From Prorocentrum cordatum (lineage: Eukaryota > Sar > Dinophyceae > Prorocentrales > Prorocentraceae): a stretch of DNA of 64,000 nucleotides. The notes under the pieces were generated by a model. The model worked only from the letters and a program-made list of their open reading frames with translations, did not search any database and was not told the DNA's origin. The stretch lies in the NCBI GenBank assembly GCA_963575745.1, contig CAUYUJ010018482.1:247814-311813 (forward strand), in the 5' to 3' direction. Each line of letters starts with the position of its first letter. The stretch's first letter is position 1. Shown here piece after piece: positions 22,801 through 35,184 of this stretch. A program made the position numbers and the translations under genes.

Positions 22801-23705
22801 CTGAATGAATTGCGAGGAAGTGTCAAGCGGCACCCTCTCCCTAAGAAGCCCGCAAATCATGTTACTGATCCGAGCGGGTCATCGCAAATCTATAACTGGC
22901 CTCCTCAGGCCTGACCGTGGAGGATGTCTCGAATGGGAGCCTCGTCAGTGAGTGAATTGTAAGGAATCTCAGGCGGGAGCCCCCCCCTATGGGGCCCGCA
23001 GGACATGTTATTAATCCGAGCGGGTCACCGGGACCTTGTAATTCTCGTCACTTTTGGTTTCCTCAGGCTTGAATGTGCAGGAAGTCTCGAGCTGGAGCGT
23101 CGTCTGTGAATGAATTGTGGGGAAATCTCACGCGGGAGCCCCTTCCCAAGGGGGACCGCAGAGCATGTTATTAATCCGAGCGAACCATCGGGATCCTGAA
23201 ATTGTTGTCGCTTTTGGCCTCCTCAGGCTTCGATATGGAGGAAATATCAAGCGGGAACCTCGTCTGTGGAGTGGATTGGTAGAAACTCTCAAGCGGGACC
23301 CCCCTCCCTATGGAGCCCGCGTTGCATGTTGGGAACCCGAACGGGTCATCGGAACCTGGTACCTGTCGTCACTTTTGGCCTCCGCAGGCATTCATATGGA
23401 GAGTGTCTCGACCGGGGGCTTCGTCTGTGAGTGACTTGTGAAAAAGTCTCAAGCGGGAGTCCCACCCCCATGGGGCCCGCAGGTCACGTTAGTAATCTGA
23501 GCGGGTCATCAGGATCCTGTAGCAGTTATTACCTTTGGGCGCCTGAAGCTGGAGCGTGGAAAAAGTCTCGAATGGGAGCTTCGTCTGTGAGTAACTTGGG
23601 AAAGTCTCAGGCAGGAGCTCCCCTATGGGGCCCGCTGTTTGTGTTGGTAGTCACAGCACAGTCATGCGAATCCTGTTACTGTCGTCACTTTTGAGCTCAT
23701 TGGGC
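22801..23705. repeat. ~160-bp tandem array, about six units
   Basis: The word GTGAGTGAATTG and variants starts units at about 22801, 22948, 23107, 23270, 23428 and 23588, giving periods of 147-163 bp. Each unit also has GCGGGTCATCGGGATCCTG and ACTTTTGGCCTCCTCAGG. The first word resembles a 5' splice site and the last a 3' splice site. Confidence 0.9.
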
Positions 23706-23782
23706 CTCACTCGGAATACGAGGAGTGCGCGCCGGGCCAACTCATTCGCTCCCGCTACCTACCGCAGGGAATCTGGCTGTAA

Positions 23783-24302
23783 CTGCGCAGCTTCAAGGAG
23801 TCCCCGATCTACCAGGAGGTCGCCAGACTGCTGCGACAGGGCGCCGAACGCGCCGACGACGACGGCGAGGACGACGCGTGGGCGAGGAGCTTGCTCATGT
23901 TCAGGCCCAGCCAGCAGGAGTTCACGTGGCAGAGTTCGGGGCCGCGCGTCGTGCGCCGCTCGGGGTTCACCCGGACGCGCGCGTCCACCCTCACCTCCAC
24001 GCTGTCGCAAGGACGGACGCTGTGCAATGGCGTCACCGTCGACTGCGCGAGGGACGAGGACGCTGGCCGCACGGGTATGTCGGACGAGCAATGGTGGCTG
24101 CACTTCTACGTCATGTTCTCACGCGCGACGTGCATGCGGAACACGCTGATCCTGCGACCGCCCTCGCGCGAATTTGTTTCAAGGCGGGCCGCCGACGTCC
24201 TTTCGGAAGGCGCTCAAAAAGTTTAACGAGAAAGCGAACACCTCCAGGGGTGAGGCGGAGCAGCTCGCAGCACGGCTGGGCTTCGCGCTGCCCCCCGCCT
24301 GA
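23783..24302 (+). pseudogene. helicase C-terminal (UvrD/PIF1-like) fragment, one frameshift
   Basis: The plus-strand frame after a TAA at 23780-23782 reads IYQEVARLLRQGAERADDDG, then MFRPSQQEFTW, SQGRTLCNGVTVDCARD, MSDEQWWLHFYVMFSRAT and NTLILRPPSREF. An 'SQGRTL...G..VD' stretch followed by a 'YVMFSRAT...LLLRPP' motif is the end of the second RecA-like domain in SF1 helicases of a kind abundant in dinoflagellates. At 24181-24183 the frame must move by +1. It then continues as GGPPTSFRKALKKFNEKA and RLGFALPPA to a stop at 24300-24302, whereas the unshifted frame stops at 24226. An acceptor-like GCGCAG at 23785-23790 could make this a last exon. With the shift and no upstream helicase motifs, a decayed copy is more likely. 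Walker motifs are absent from the window. Confidence 0.75.
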
Positions 24303-24529
24303 CCGCGGCCGCGCCTACCTCGAGACCTGCGGGGTTGTCCCGAGGTCCTGGCCCGCGGGGTTGTCCCGACGGCCTGCCCACTCGTCCCAGCGGCCCGCGG
24401 GGGTGCCCCAAAGGCATGGCCCGCGGGGTTGCCCCAAAGGCTTCGTGATCCAGCCGTCGGCGAACACGTGCGCGCTGGCCGAGGCAGCGACGGCGCCGAG
24501 GCGCATCGATTTGCTTGCCCCTCCCAGGT

Positions 24530-24700
24530 GGAGGGGGAAGTGCACATGGAGAAGGAGGCAGGACGAGGATGAGGAGGGGGGACAAGGTAGGGGGAGGGCG
24601 ATGATAAGGAGGAGGTGGAAAAGGAGGAGGACGAGGAGGATGAGAAGGAGGAGGGGGACAAAAAAAAAAGAGGGAGAGAGGGCAGAGCAGAGGGCGAGAG
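24530..24700. repeat. GA/GGA-rich tract
   Basis: Imperfect GGAGGAGGA on the plus strand. Flanking open frames are composition artefacts. Confidence 0.8.
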
Positions 24701-24859
24701 GAGGGTGTGCGCCAGGGCGAAGAGGACAAGGCAAAGGGCAAACTCAACAAATTCTCGTGTGGGGTCCTACCGTCGGAGTAGTGAAAGGGTTGAAAAGGAC
24801 TCTGAAATATTCTGGGGGCTCTTAGATGATTCTGCTTTAGGAGCTCCGAGGATGAAGAT

Positions 24860-25200
24860 TCCGTCGGAATCTGGAAGAATCGTGAAACATCCATCGGGAT
24901 CTTAGGAATCCTTCGGTTCCATGGGGATCGTTCGGAATCTGGAGGAATCGGCAGGACTCCTGTGTAATCTTTCGCAATCCAAGGGGGCCGGACACATCCT
25001 CAAATATTCCGTTAAAAACCAAAAGAATCCGGAGGTTCTCCAGGGAGTCTAAGCAGATCCTACGGAGTGCTGAAGATTCTGGAGGAATTCTAGAAGGCCT
25101 CTGAGTAATCCGCCGAATTCTTGACAAATTCTCAACAATTTTGAGAACCCAAGGAATTCCCAACGAATCGTCAAACATCCAGAGGAATCCTACGCACTCT
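24860..25200. repeat. GGAATCCT-type degenerate repeats, group 2
   Basis: TCTGGAGGAATC, CCGGAGGTTCTC and similar words repeat every 11-14 bases, matching the groups at 22190 and 37925. Confidence 0.7.
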
Positions 25201-25540
25201 GAAATCTCTTGCGGAGCCCTGAGGTTTCGAACGGCGCATCAGGAATACTGGGGCCTTCCACAATCGAGGGTTCACGGTCACGGTCGAGCTCGACTACATG
25301 TGTTTTGCAGAGATCACGGTCGAGGTGACGAACTGTCGGACGGATCGCAAGCTTTTCTTCGAATCGTACTGGGGAGGCTTTGGGGGGCTCGCTCCATCCA
25401 CGAGCGCTCTTATGCTTCCCCCTGGAACCCTCTTGTAAGCGCCCCCAGAACGTCGAAATGACTTCGGACCGATCGAAATTGCAGTGAAGTTCCAGTATTG
25501 GTCCGCGCGTGGATTTCATTCTTTGAAATTTCAAGTAATG
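25201..25540. other. unassigned stretch between repeat groups
   Basis: One plus-strand frame at about 25270-25430 reads as ordinary-looking peptide (FTVTVELDYMCFAEITVEV, then RTDRKLFFESYWGG) but has no recognised family, no start and a stop near 25436. It could be an exon remnant. Words such as GTCACGGTCGAGG also tie it to the hairpin array that follows. Confidence 0.3.
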
Positions 25541-25544
25541 TCAC

Positions 25545-26290
25545 CCCGAGACCGCGACCGCGACCAATCCTGGTTGCGGTCGTGGTCGAAGTGCGTTTCT
25601 CAATCGGCATTGAATAATGCCGCGGGGAGACTGGGGCCAGAACCAGTCACGGTCGCGGTGGCATTATTCGAAATGTTTCATACTGAGCCGGACCAAGACC
25701 GCGCCCAGGGCCATGTCACGGTTACGCGGCAGCATTCCACTGTAACTCCAATAGTGCACCCGACCACGACTAGAACCGAGACAGCGACTGGTCACGGTCC
25801 TGGTCTCGGTCGGCGTGATTATTACGGGATCACACTAATGCCCCCGGACAAGAACCGAAACCGCGACTGGTCACGGTCCTGTTCTCGGTCGGCATTTTTA
25901 CGCCAGGATCACACTAGTGCCCCTGGATCAGAACCGGAACAGCGACTGTCCACGGTCCCAGTCTCGGTCGGCATTGCTACTCCCGAATCCCACTAATGTC
26001 CCTTGAGCAAGACCGAGACCGCGACCGGTCACGGTCTTGGTCTCGGTCGGCGATATTATTCACAAGTCCCAGCAATGTCACCCGACCAGGGCTGAAACCG
26101 CGACAGGTCGCGGTCTTGGTCTCGGTCGGCGTTCTTACTCCCGAATCCCAATAATGTCTCCCGACCAGGACCGAGACAGCGACTGGTCGCGGCCCTGGTC
26201 TCGGTCGGCAGTCTTATTCCCAATCCCCACATTGTTCCCCGACCAGGGCCGAGACCGCGACTTGTCGCGGCCATGGTCTCGGTCGGCAGC
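25545..26290. repeat. 79-bp tandem array of hairpin-forming units
   Basis: The GCGACTGGTC word starts at 25786, 25865, 25944, 26023, 26102, 26181 and 26259, so the period is 79 bp (last 78). Each unit contains ACCGAGACCGCGAC followed closely by GTCCTGGTCTCGGTCGG. These are inverted complements around a GACTGGTC-like centre, so each unit can form a hairpin. Looser units extend back to about 25550. Confidence 0.9.
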
Positions 26291-26570
26291 ATTAACATTA
26301 TTCGTGAGCGGCGCCGCCCCTGGGCGCCCGAAGGCGAAGATGCCTCGAGCGGCGGCGCCCGAGTGCTGAGGGCGCCTCGGGCGGCGGCGCCCCCGAGCGC
26401 CAGAAGCGCGAGAGTGTCTCGAGCGGAGGCGCTCCCAAGCGCCGGAATTGAGATGATGTGTCGAGCTAGGGCGCCGGATTCGATTCTGCGGCAGGTTCGC
26501 CAACGGTCGCGGGATGCGCCTGACTCGGCGGAAACGATGCCGGAACCGACGTTCTTGGCCTCGCTCCCTC
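26291..26570. other. GC-rich unassigned segment before the gap
   Basis: Repetition of GGCGCCC/GAGCGGCGGCGCCCGAG words (26310-26440) and then mixed sequence to the gap. No gene. Confidence 0.4.
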
Positions 26571-26670
26571 NNNNNNNNNNNNNNNNNNNNNNNNNNNNNN
26601 NNNNNNNNNNNNNNNNNNNNNNNNNNNNNNNNNNNNNNNNNNNNNNNNNNNNNNNNNNNNNNNNNNNNNN
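26571..26670. other. assembly gap (100 N)
   Basis: Exactly 100 N, which usually marks a join of unknown length. The repeats on its right may extend into it. Confidence 0.99.
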
Positions 26671-27930
26671 GGGGGGGGGGAGGCGAGGTGGGGGCGAGGT
26701 GGGGGGTATCGGTCGTTTTTGGGCGAGAAATCGCGGGGTCGGGGGTCCCAAGAACAGAGCCCAGAGGCCTGGGGATGTCGAGGGGGGGTGGAGGCGAGGT
26801 GGGGGGCGAGGTGGGGGGTATCGTTCGTTTTTGGGCGAGAAATCGTGGGGTCGGGGGTTCCTAGAACAGAGCCCAGAGGCCTGGGGATGCCGAGGGGGGG
26901 GTGGAGGCGAGGTGGGGGGTATCGGCTGGAACAGAGCCCAGAGGCCTGGGGATGTCGAGGGGGGGTGGAGGCGAGGTGGGGGGTATCGGTCGTTTTTGGG
27001 CGAGAAATCGCGGGGTCGGGGATCCCAAGAACAAAGCCCAGAGGCTTGGGGATGTCGAGGGGGGGTGGAGGCGAGGTGGGGGGCGAGGTGGGGGATGTCG
27101 GTCGTTTTTGGGCGAGAAATCGTGGGGTCGGGGGTCCCAACAACAGAGCCCAGAGGCCTGGAGATGTCGAGGGGGGGTGGAGGCGAGGTGGGGGGCGAGG
27201 TGGCGGGTATCGGTCGTTTTTGGGCGAGAAATCGTGGGGGTGGAGGCGAGGTGGGGGGTATCGGTTGCCCAAGAACACAGCCCAAAAGCTTGGGGATGTC
27301 GAGGGGGGGGTGGAGGCGAGGTGGGGGGTGTCGGTTGTTGTGGAGCGAGAAATCGTGGGGTCGAGAAATCGCGGGGTCGGGGGTCCCAAGAACAGAGCCC
27401 AGAGGCCGGGGGATGTCGAGGGGGGGGGAGACGAGGTGAGGGGCGAGGTGGAGGGTATCGGTCGTTTTTGGGCGAGAAATCGTAGGGGTCGGGGATCCCA
27501 AGAACAGAGCCTAGAGGCTTGGGGATGTCGAGGGGGGGTGTGGGGCGAGGTGGGGGGCGAGGTGGGGGGTATCGGTCGTTTTTGGGCGAGAAATCGCGGG
27601 GTCGGGGGTCCGAAGAACAGAGCCCAGAGGCCTGGGGATGTCGATGGGGGGGTGGGGGCGAGGTGGGGGGAGGGTATCGGTCGTTGTTGGGCAAGAAATC
27701 GTGGGGTCGGGGGTCCCAAGAACAGAGCCCAGAGGCCTGGGGATGTCGAGGGGGGATGGAGGCGAGGTGGGGGGTATCGGTCGTTTTTGGGCGAGAAATC
27801 GTGAGGTCGGGGGTCCCAAGAACAGAGCCCAGAGGCTTGGAGATGTCAAGGGGAGGGGGGGGGTGGAGGCGAGGTGGGGGGCGAGGTGGGGGGTATCGGT
27901 CGTTTTTGGGCGAATCTTGGGGTGTGGGGC
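26671..27930. repeat. G-rich tandem array with 100- and 112-bp units
   Basis: The unit contains GTCCCAAGAACAGAGCCCAG, GGGATGTCGAGGGGGGG and TATCGGTCGTTTTTGGGCG. The GGGGATGTCG word lies at about 26771, 26883, 26948, 27048 and 27160. Units of about 112 and 100 bp differ by one copy of CGAGGTGGGGGG, and some units are truncated. Open on both strands, with no support for coding. Confidence 0.92.
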
Positions 27931-28089
27931 GTGGTGGGCCACAGCGGCTCGACGGGGTGGGGGTGCCAGGGCGCGAAGGTGGATATCGCTCGCTGTTGGG
28001 CGAGAGATGTTGGGGGTGTGGCTAAGCTTGGCCACTTTCCCGCACACGCCTCTGGGGTCGGCGGATTTTTTTGTTTTGCAGAGAACTGG

Positions 28090-28470
28090 GCCAGTGCGTC
28101 GGTCTGACGGCTTAGTTGCCGCCGTCGCCGCCCCGTCGCCGTTTGTTTGACGGCCGACATCTGGGGCTGTGCATCGGTCTGGCGGTTGTGTCGCCGCCGT
28201 CGCCGCCCGGTCGCTGCCCCGTCGCCGGCCGACATCTGGGGCTGTGCGTCGGTCTGCCCGCGTCGCCGCCCCGTCGCCGCCGTCGCCGCCCCGTCGCCGC
28301 CGCCCGACGTCTGGGCCTGAGCGTCGGTCTGGCGGCTATGCTGCCGCCGTCGCCGCCCTGTTGCCGCCGTCGCCGCCCTGCCGCCGCCTCGTTGTCGCCC
28401 GACGTTTGGCGCTGTGCGTCGGTCTGTCTGCTAATTATGTTGCCGCCGTCGCCGCCCTGCCATTTTTTAA
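28090..28470. repeat. GCCGTCGCC repeats with CGACGTCTGGG spacers
   Basis: GCCGCCGTCGCC clusters alternate with GACATCTGGGGCTGTGCGTC words about every 70 bases, ending in a short TA tract at 28469-28484. Confidence 0.85.
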
Positions 28471-28780
28471 TATATATATATATATGAATATAGATGTCCT
28501 TTGTTAAAACAATTATATGAAACATGGGACAGGAATTGCTACCCTCCCTCCCCTGGTTTTATCCGTTTGGCCGGGGGATGCGTAATTTACTCTGGGTTTC
28601 TTAATCCGCGTGGGGTGGTACCCCGCCGACGGAGGTCAACCTCGCCTCGTCGTCGCGCCGCGACGGGGGTCGGAGCGCCTTGGGCGCGCGGTGGCTGCCC
28701 GCGACGGGGGTCGATGTGGGCCTGTCGGCGGGGGTGACGCCCCCCCGACGCTTATGAAGAAACTCGGTTCATTATGAAGT
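28471..28780. other. unassigned spacer
   Basis: Mixed GC-rich sequence. No gene or clear repeat. Confidence 0.4.
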
Positions 28781-31026
28781 CGTACCATCAAAGCCAATCT
28801 GGGTCCCCCATCATCATCCATCCGCATCAAATAATTCTACGCGCGCGCACTCGTTTATCACAACGCATCGATGTGCAACAAAAACGTGGGGCAACGTCCA
28901 CACGCGCGCGTCCTCGCGCGCGCAGTCCTGACAAGTTCAAACACTTCGGGTTTCGTATAAATATCAAGGCCGAGGTCTTCGAACACCTATGGAAAACGCT
29001 GGTTTTGCAACATGTTTGTCAAAGCAGTCTGCGCGCGCGCTCTTGCGAACTCTTGAGACATCCCTCTGGTTTCAACACTTTTATATCACATGCGACCATA
29101 CGGGGCTCTCGCGCGCGCATGTTGAAATTCATTCGAATGTCCTTGCGCGCGTGCTGGGGGGGGGGGGTCCGTTTCAAGTATCACCATGCTGGCCGCTCGC
29201 GCCCGTCGGCCACGCGCGCATGTCGAAATCTTTCCACAACCTTCACCACCGACACTTGAACACCATCATCGTCACTGGTGTGATCAGCATTGGCGCGTCA
29301 TTAGTCTTGTCGTCGTCATCGTCATCGTCATCGCCAGCACCGCTGCAGTCATCATCGCTGTCCGCTGTCTTCGACGTCGCCATGGTACCGCCCCCGCCCG
29401 AATCACCGACCCGCTGCTGAGCTCGCGCGCCAACGTGGTCTGCGAAGCGTGCTAGGGAGTCCCCAGCGGTGAGCGCCACCGCGGCTGCGTCGGCCGCGCC
29501 AGCCTAGCTGGCCAATTTGCGCGCGATCATGCGCGTTAGCGCGGCCGCGGCGGTGCGCCAGCCAGCGCCAGGCAGTCGTCGCAATCGCCGCCGCATGAGT
29601 TTTGCAAACCAAGTTGCGGATGGGTCGGCGGGATGGTTTTTTGAGCAGTGAACTTGAAAGTTTTCGGCAGGGGTGAATTGGGCCGCGTACAGTTTGCACC
29701 ATATTGATAGCACAGCAGAAAATTTACCGCGTAGGTTGCACCACGTGAGTTGCACAATACAGATTTCCCTGCACGCAAGAGGCAGGATCTACCACACCTC
29801 CACCCCCATGTTTATCAGCCCCCCCCCCCCCCCCGGGATCGCACGATGTACGCATGGTTTGACCCCGTCGTCCATCTTGCGCAAGGGGTCATGCCGTCCC
29901 AGCCAAACCCCGTGTCCCCCCCATCCCTGCCAATTAATACTAAACGCGCGCTCGTTTACCACTACTCATTTGTTGTGAGGAACCCCATGCAACATATTGG
30001 ACGAAGTCGACGCGCGGGCGTCGTCGCTCGTTCACGCCGTAATTCGCCACGAGCCATAAGTTTCGCGCGGATGTTCTGGCGGAGGTTTCAGAGAACATAT
30101 ATAACAACATGGTTTTTGGCAAGTTCATTCTCCAGATCGTATGCGTGCGCGCCTTTGCTAAATCTTATGGAAGCCATTTTTTATACACCTCTACACATAT
30201 ATATATATATACATACACCTATCTCCACCATGCTCACTGCATGCGACCAAGCGGGTTTCTCGCGCGCGCATGTCGAAATCACTCGAACGCCCATGCGCGC
30301 TTACTTGGGGGGGGCGCGACCCCGGTCAAATAATACTATGCGGGGCACCTGCGCCCGTCGGCCGATCGCGCGCGCCGAAATCATTTTCAACATTCTCATC
30401 GTTGGCACGTGGGCGCTGCCACATGCAACCAAGCGGGTCTTTCGCTCGCGCACGTCGAATTTCATCGGAACGCTCTTGCGCGTGTTGGGGGCGCACGTCC
30501 CCCGTCAAATAATGCCGCGCGGGCCGCTCGCGCCCGTCGGACGCGCGCGCGTCGAAATCGTTCCACAGCCTGCATCGCCGAGGGGTGGGCGCCATCGTCG
30601 TCGCCAGTGCGATCAGCATCGGCGCCGCCACTGGCCGTCGCCGTCGCCGTCGTCATCGCCGTCGCCGGCATCGCTGCAACCATCGCCGTGTCTGCCATTG
30701 TCGACGTCGCCATGGTACCGCGCCCGCCCGAATCACCGACTCGCACCGAAGTACCCGCGCCCCAGCGTGGCCTGCGAAACGGGCTGGGAAGTCCCCGGCG
30801 GTCAGCGCCACCCCGGCCGCGTTGGTCGCGCCAGACTAGCTGGCTGCTCTGTGCGTGAGCCTGCGCGCGTTCTGGCGGTCGCAGCGAGGCGCCAACCAGC
30901 GCTGGGCAGTCGTCGCAATCGCCGCCGCGTGGGTTTTGCAGTCCAAGTTAATGGCGGGTGAGTGGGGCGTTTGCCCATGCAGTAGAGTTGAATGCTCGCG
31001 GCGAACACAGACTAATGCCACCGCGT

Positions 31027-31147
<121 letters not shown>

Positions 31148-31834
31148 TAAAAAAAATATACTCTACCCCCCCCCCGGCGTTATCGCTACCCCTTTCGGGT
31201 ATGTAAATCATTTATGATTATGACCACATGTCCATCCTACATATGAAATCGCAATGTCCCAGGCCAGCTGGTATCCCTCCCCCCTGAGGTTCTCCTGTAA
31301 AAAACACTATGCAGTGACATTTTTTGTTCTGACATCGCATTTTGTCACGAATCCCTTGCAACAAATGGGACGAAGTGCACGCGCGCGCGTCGTCGCGCGC
31401 GCATGCCGGAATCCTTCGAAAACCTTCGGTGTCAGACGGATTTCGCAATCGAGTTTCCCAAAAAACAAACAAAACACAGGGTTTCGCAACACTGATTTGC
31501 TAATAAAGCTTCCGCGCGAGCTCTTGCGGAATCTAAAAAAAAAAAAACCATAGTTTTTTTTTTTTTTGTTTTTCAACAGTTTTATAACACGCTATTAAAC
31601 AGGCTTCGCGCGCGCATGTCGAAATCAGTCGAACGTCCTTGCGCGTGTGCCGTCGCGAGAATCCTCTGCAAAAAGTGGGACGAAGTGCAGACGCGCGCGT
31701 CGTCGCGCGCGTATGCCGAAATCCTTCAAAACCCATCGGTTTCGGAAGGATTTCAAAATCGTGTGTCCAACAAACTTACAAAAACCCAAAGTTTCGCAAC
31801 ACGGATTTTCAACAAAACCGTGCGCGCGCGCTCT

Positions 31835-32265
31835 TGCGTCGTCGGCGTCTTCCTTCCTCCCTCGTCGTTGTCGTCGTCGGCGTCGCCGTCCTTCCTCCTT
31901 CTTCGTCGTTCGCGTCGTCGCCGTCCTCCCTCCTACCTCGTCGTCGTCGTTGTCGTCGTTGTCGCCGTCGTCGTCCTCCTTCCTCCCTCGTCGTCGTCTT
32001 CGTTGGCGACGTCGTTGTCGTCGTCGTCGTCGTCGTTGTCTTCGTCTTCGTCGTCGTCGGCGTCGTCGTCGTCGGCGTCGTCGTCGTCGTTTTCATCGTC
32101 GTCGACGTCGGCGTCGTCGTCGTCGTCGGTGTCGTCGTCGTCGTGGTCGCTGGCGTCGTCGAAGTCGTTGGAGACGTCGTGACGTCGTCGGTGTCGTCGT
32201 CGTCGGTGTCGGCGGCGCCGTCGTCGTCGTTGCCGCTGTCGTCGTCGGCGTCGGTGTCGTGGCCA
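31835..32265. repeat. (GTC)n imperfect tract
   Basis: GTCGTCGTC with GGC and TTC interruptions, open in all frames (poly-Val, poly-Ser, poly-Arg, and poly-Asp/Thr in reverse). Confidence 0.93.
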
Positions 32266-32387
32266 AGTGTCATCTGGTACCTACCGTCACGGTCTTGTCT
32301 TAAGAGTTCTTGCGACCACGTTGCGGGTGGGAGGGTGGGATATTTGCACGAGCAGTGGAGAGGACAGCTTCAAGACGGTCAAAGTGA

Positions 32388-32665
32388 ATTGCACCTCGTA
32401 GATTGCGCCACGTAGGTTGCGTTGCATCATAGTCTACGCCATGTAGATTGCGCCACGTCGGCTGCGCAGCATCGGTTACAGTGCGCTGCGTAGATTGTGC
32501 AGCATATGTTGCGCAACGGAAATGGCACCGCATGGACTGCACACCGCACGTTGCACCGCGTAGACTGTACCACATGGGCTACACACAGATTGCGCAACCT
32601 GGGTTGCGCCACGTGGCTTGCGCGACATATGTTGCGTGTTGCACCACATAGAGTGTTCCACATAA
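32388..32665. repeat. ~15-bp GTAGATTGCGCCAC tandem repeat
   Basis: Variants of TGCGCCACGTAGATTG repeat about 18 times, with divergence. Shorter versions end the neighbouring CpG-rich units (29690-29765 and 34100-34135). Confidence 0.8.
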
Positions 32666-33233
32666 CTTCTCCTTTTTGGGAAAAGGAATTTGAATCTGCG
32701 CCCCCCCCCCAGGTATGCGCGATTCCTTTGGGAATCGTGCAATTTTATAGGATCCTGCCCCATTGTCCCTGGTTATGATCTCGTATCATCCCGGCCAAAC
32801 TGAGGCCGCCCCCCCAACCCCACCTCATCGTCGTCAAGTAATAGTACGCGCGCGCGTTTATCAGCGGCCATCCGTTTGCCAGAATCTCCAACAACGAACG
32901 GGGCGAAGTGCGCGCTCGCGTCGTCGCGCGCCCAGATTGGAATCGTTCAACTTTTATGTGCTGCAAGGATATCAAGATGGAAGTTCCCGGAAACAACTGC
33001 AACACCGAGTGCGTTGCAACGTAAATTTTCACCCGCGCGCTCTGGCGAATTCGCGATGGAGCCCTTGGTTTGTCAACGTGTCCACCAGGTGCGACCAAGC
33101 GGGCCTCTCTCGCGCGCATGTTGGCATCATCGAGAGTCTCCAGACGGTTGCTGGGGGCGCGAATTCTGGGCACATGAAACGAAATCCATGCGCGCGCTGT
33201 GTAGCGCGCGCGCCAGCCGAAGTCGCTGCGTGC

Positions 33234-33266
<33 letters not shown>

Positions 33267-34140
33267 CGTAGTTTCGTAGGGATGTTAAGCTCGAGTGCCC
33301 CGAACATATGACAACCAATTGTTTTGCATTGTGAGCTCCCAAATAAGCCTGCACGCGCTCTGCGAGCTCTTGCGAGTGCCGTGCGGCTTGAAACCTTCTC
33401 CGAATTGGGCCGCGCGGGCCTCTCGCGCGCGCATGCCGAAATCATTCGAACGCCTGTGTGCGCCTGTTGTGCGAGAGGGCGGGTGGGTGCGGGGCGCGAT
33501 CCCTGTCGGAGAATGCGCGTGGGCCAGTCGCGCCCGCGGCCGCGCGCGCATGTCGAAATCTAAGCCTTCATCGCCGACGCGTGGGCGCCATCATCGCCGT
33601 GGGCGTGACTGGCGTCGGCCCCGTCATCGGCCCCGCCGTCGTCAGCGCCATCGTTGGCGGCGCGCGCGCGCGTCGAAATCCGCCGAAAACCTTCTTCGCC
33701 GACGAGTGGGCACCATTATCGTCATTGGCGTGATCAGCACCGGCGCCGTCACTGGCCTTGCCGTCGTTATCGTCATCGTCGCCGCCAACATCGCTACTAT
33801 CATCGCCGCGTCTGCGGTTGTCGACGTTGCCATGATACCGCGCCCGCCCAAGTCGCCGACTCGCACTGCAGTGCCCGCTGGGATGTGCCGAGCGGTCAAC
33901 GCCACCGCGCTTGCGTCGGTCGCGCCAAACTAGCTGACCGCTGCGCATGCGAGCATGCGCGGGCTAGCGCGGCCGCAAAGATGCACCAGCCAACACCAAG
34001 CACTCATCGCAATCGCCTCCGCATCGGCTTTGCGCAGCAAGTTGCGGGTGGGTGGGTCGGATGATTGCGCGAGCAGGGGAGTCGACAACTTCGAGTTCAG
34101 CAAGGTGAATTGCACCACGTGATTGCATCACGTACGCGGC

Positions 34141-34625
34141 CCCACATATATTCCACTACACGGGTGGCTAGAAACACACTGTTTGGCTTCCACGCTGGCT
34201 CACAATTTTGTTTTGTTTTTCACTTCGTCAGTTTTCTCTTTCGATGTCGACCACCAGGGCTCGCTACGCGGTCCCAGGACCATCAAAAGTGGGCGTGTGA
34301 CAAATACGACCCTCGGGGAAAGGGTCGGGAGCTCTGGGGCCGCAGATTAAAAACATCATCTCGGACGATGTTTCGGTGGAGGAGATCGGGCGACGAGGAG
34401 GGGATACATAAGGAAGCAGGAGGTTTCACGACGACTCAGATGCTCCAGGAGGCATCTGGAGGCTTCAGGAGGCCGCGCGATGATGCCCCCTCCTGGTCGT
34501 TCCAGCGGGAACTGGGAGGGAGAAGGGATGGAGGGGGATACAAGAAGGAGATAGAAGGGATGGGTGATAGAGGATGGAGGATGGATGAGTGAACAAAGAT
34601 GAGAGGAGGGAGGAGGGAGGGAGGC
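34141..34625. other. unassigned spacer
   Basis: No domain. The plus strand is purine-rich from 34370. Open frames lack motifs. Confidence 0.4.
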
Positions 34626-34629
34626 ATTA

Positions 34630-34652
34630 CGATGATGATGAGGATGATGATT

Positions 34653-34715
<63 letters not shown>

Positions 34716-34973
34716 GTGATCATGATAATCAAGATGATGATGCTGATGATGGTGATGGTGCTGCTGATGATGATGATGGTTATTATAATTATGGTGATGA
34801 GATGAGTATGCTGGTGATGATGATGCTGATGATGATGCTGCTGATGCTGATGATGATGATGATGATGATGGTGATCATGATGATGGTGATGATGAGGATG
34901 ATGGCGATGATGATGCTGATGACGATGATGACGAGGATGATGCTGATGATGATTATTCAGACAATGATGATAC

Positions 34974-35047
<74 letters not shown>

Positions 35048-35060
35048 CTGATGATGATGC

Positions 35061-35104
<44 letters not shown>

Positions 35105-35125
35105 GTGGTGATGATGATGATGATG

Positions 35126-35184
<59 letters not shown>

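Noticed and set aside
22801-23705. CRISPR-like array
   Set aside because: Units of about 160 bp are similar over their full length, with no short identical repeat alternating with unique spacers; the genome is eukaryotic.
25270-25436. Possible small exon (FTVTVELDYMCF...)
   Set aside because: Ordinary-looking peptide but no family match, no clear acceptor or donor, and partial overlap with the hairpin-repeat words. Noted in the spacer entry only.
26056-27804. Several 280-480-codon frames on both strands
   Set aside because: They cross the N gap and a tandem array with G-runs, and their translation is array period only.
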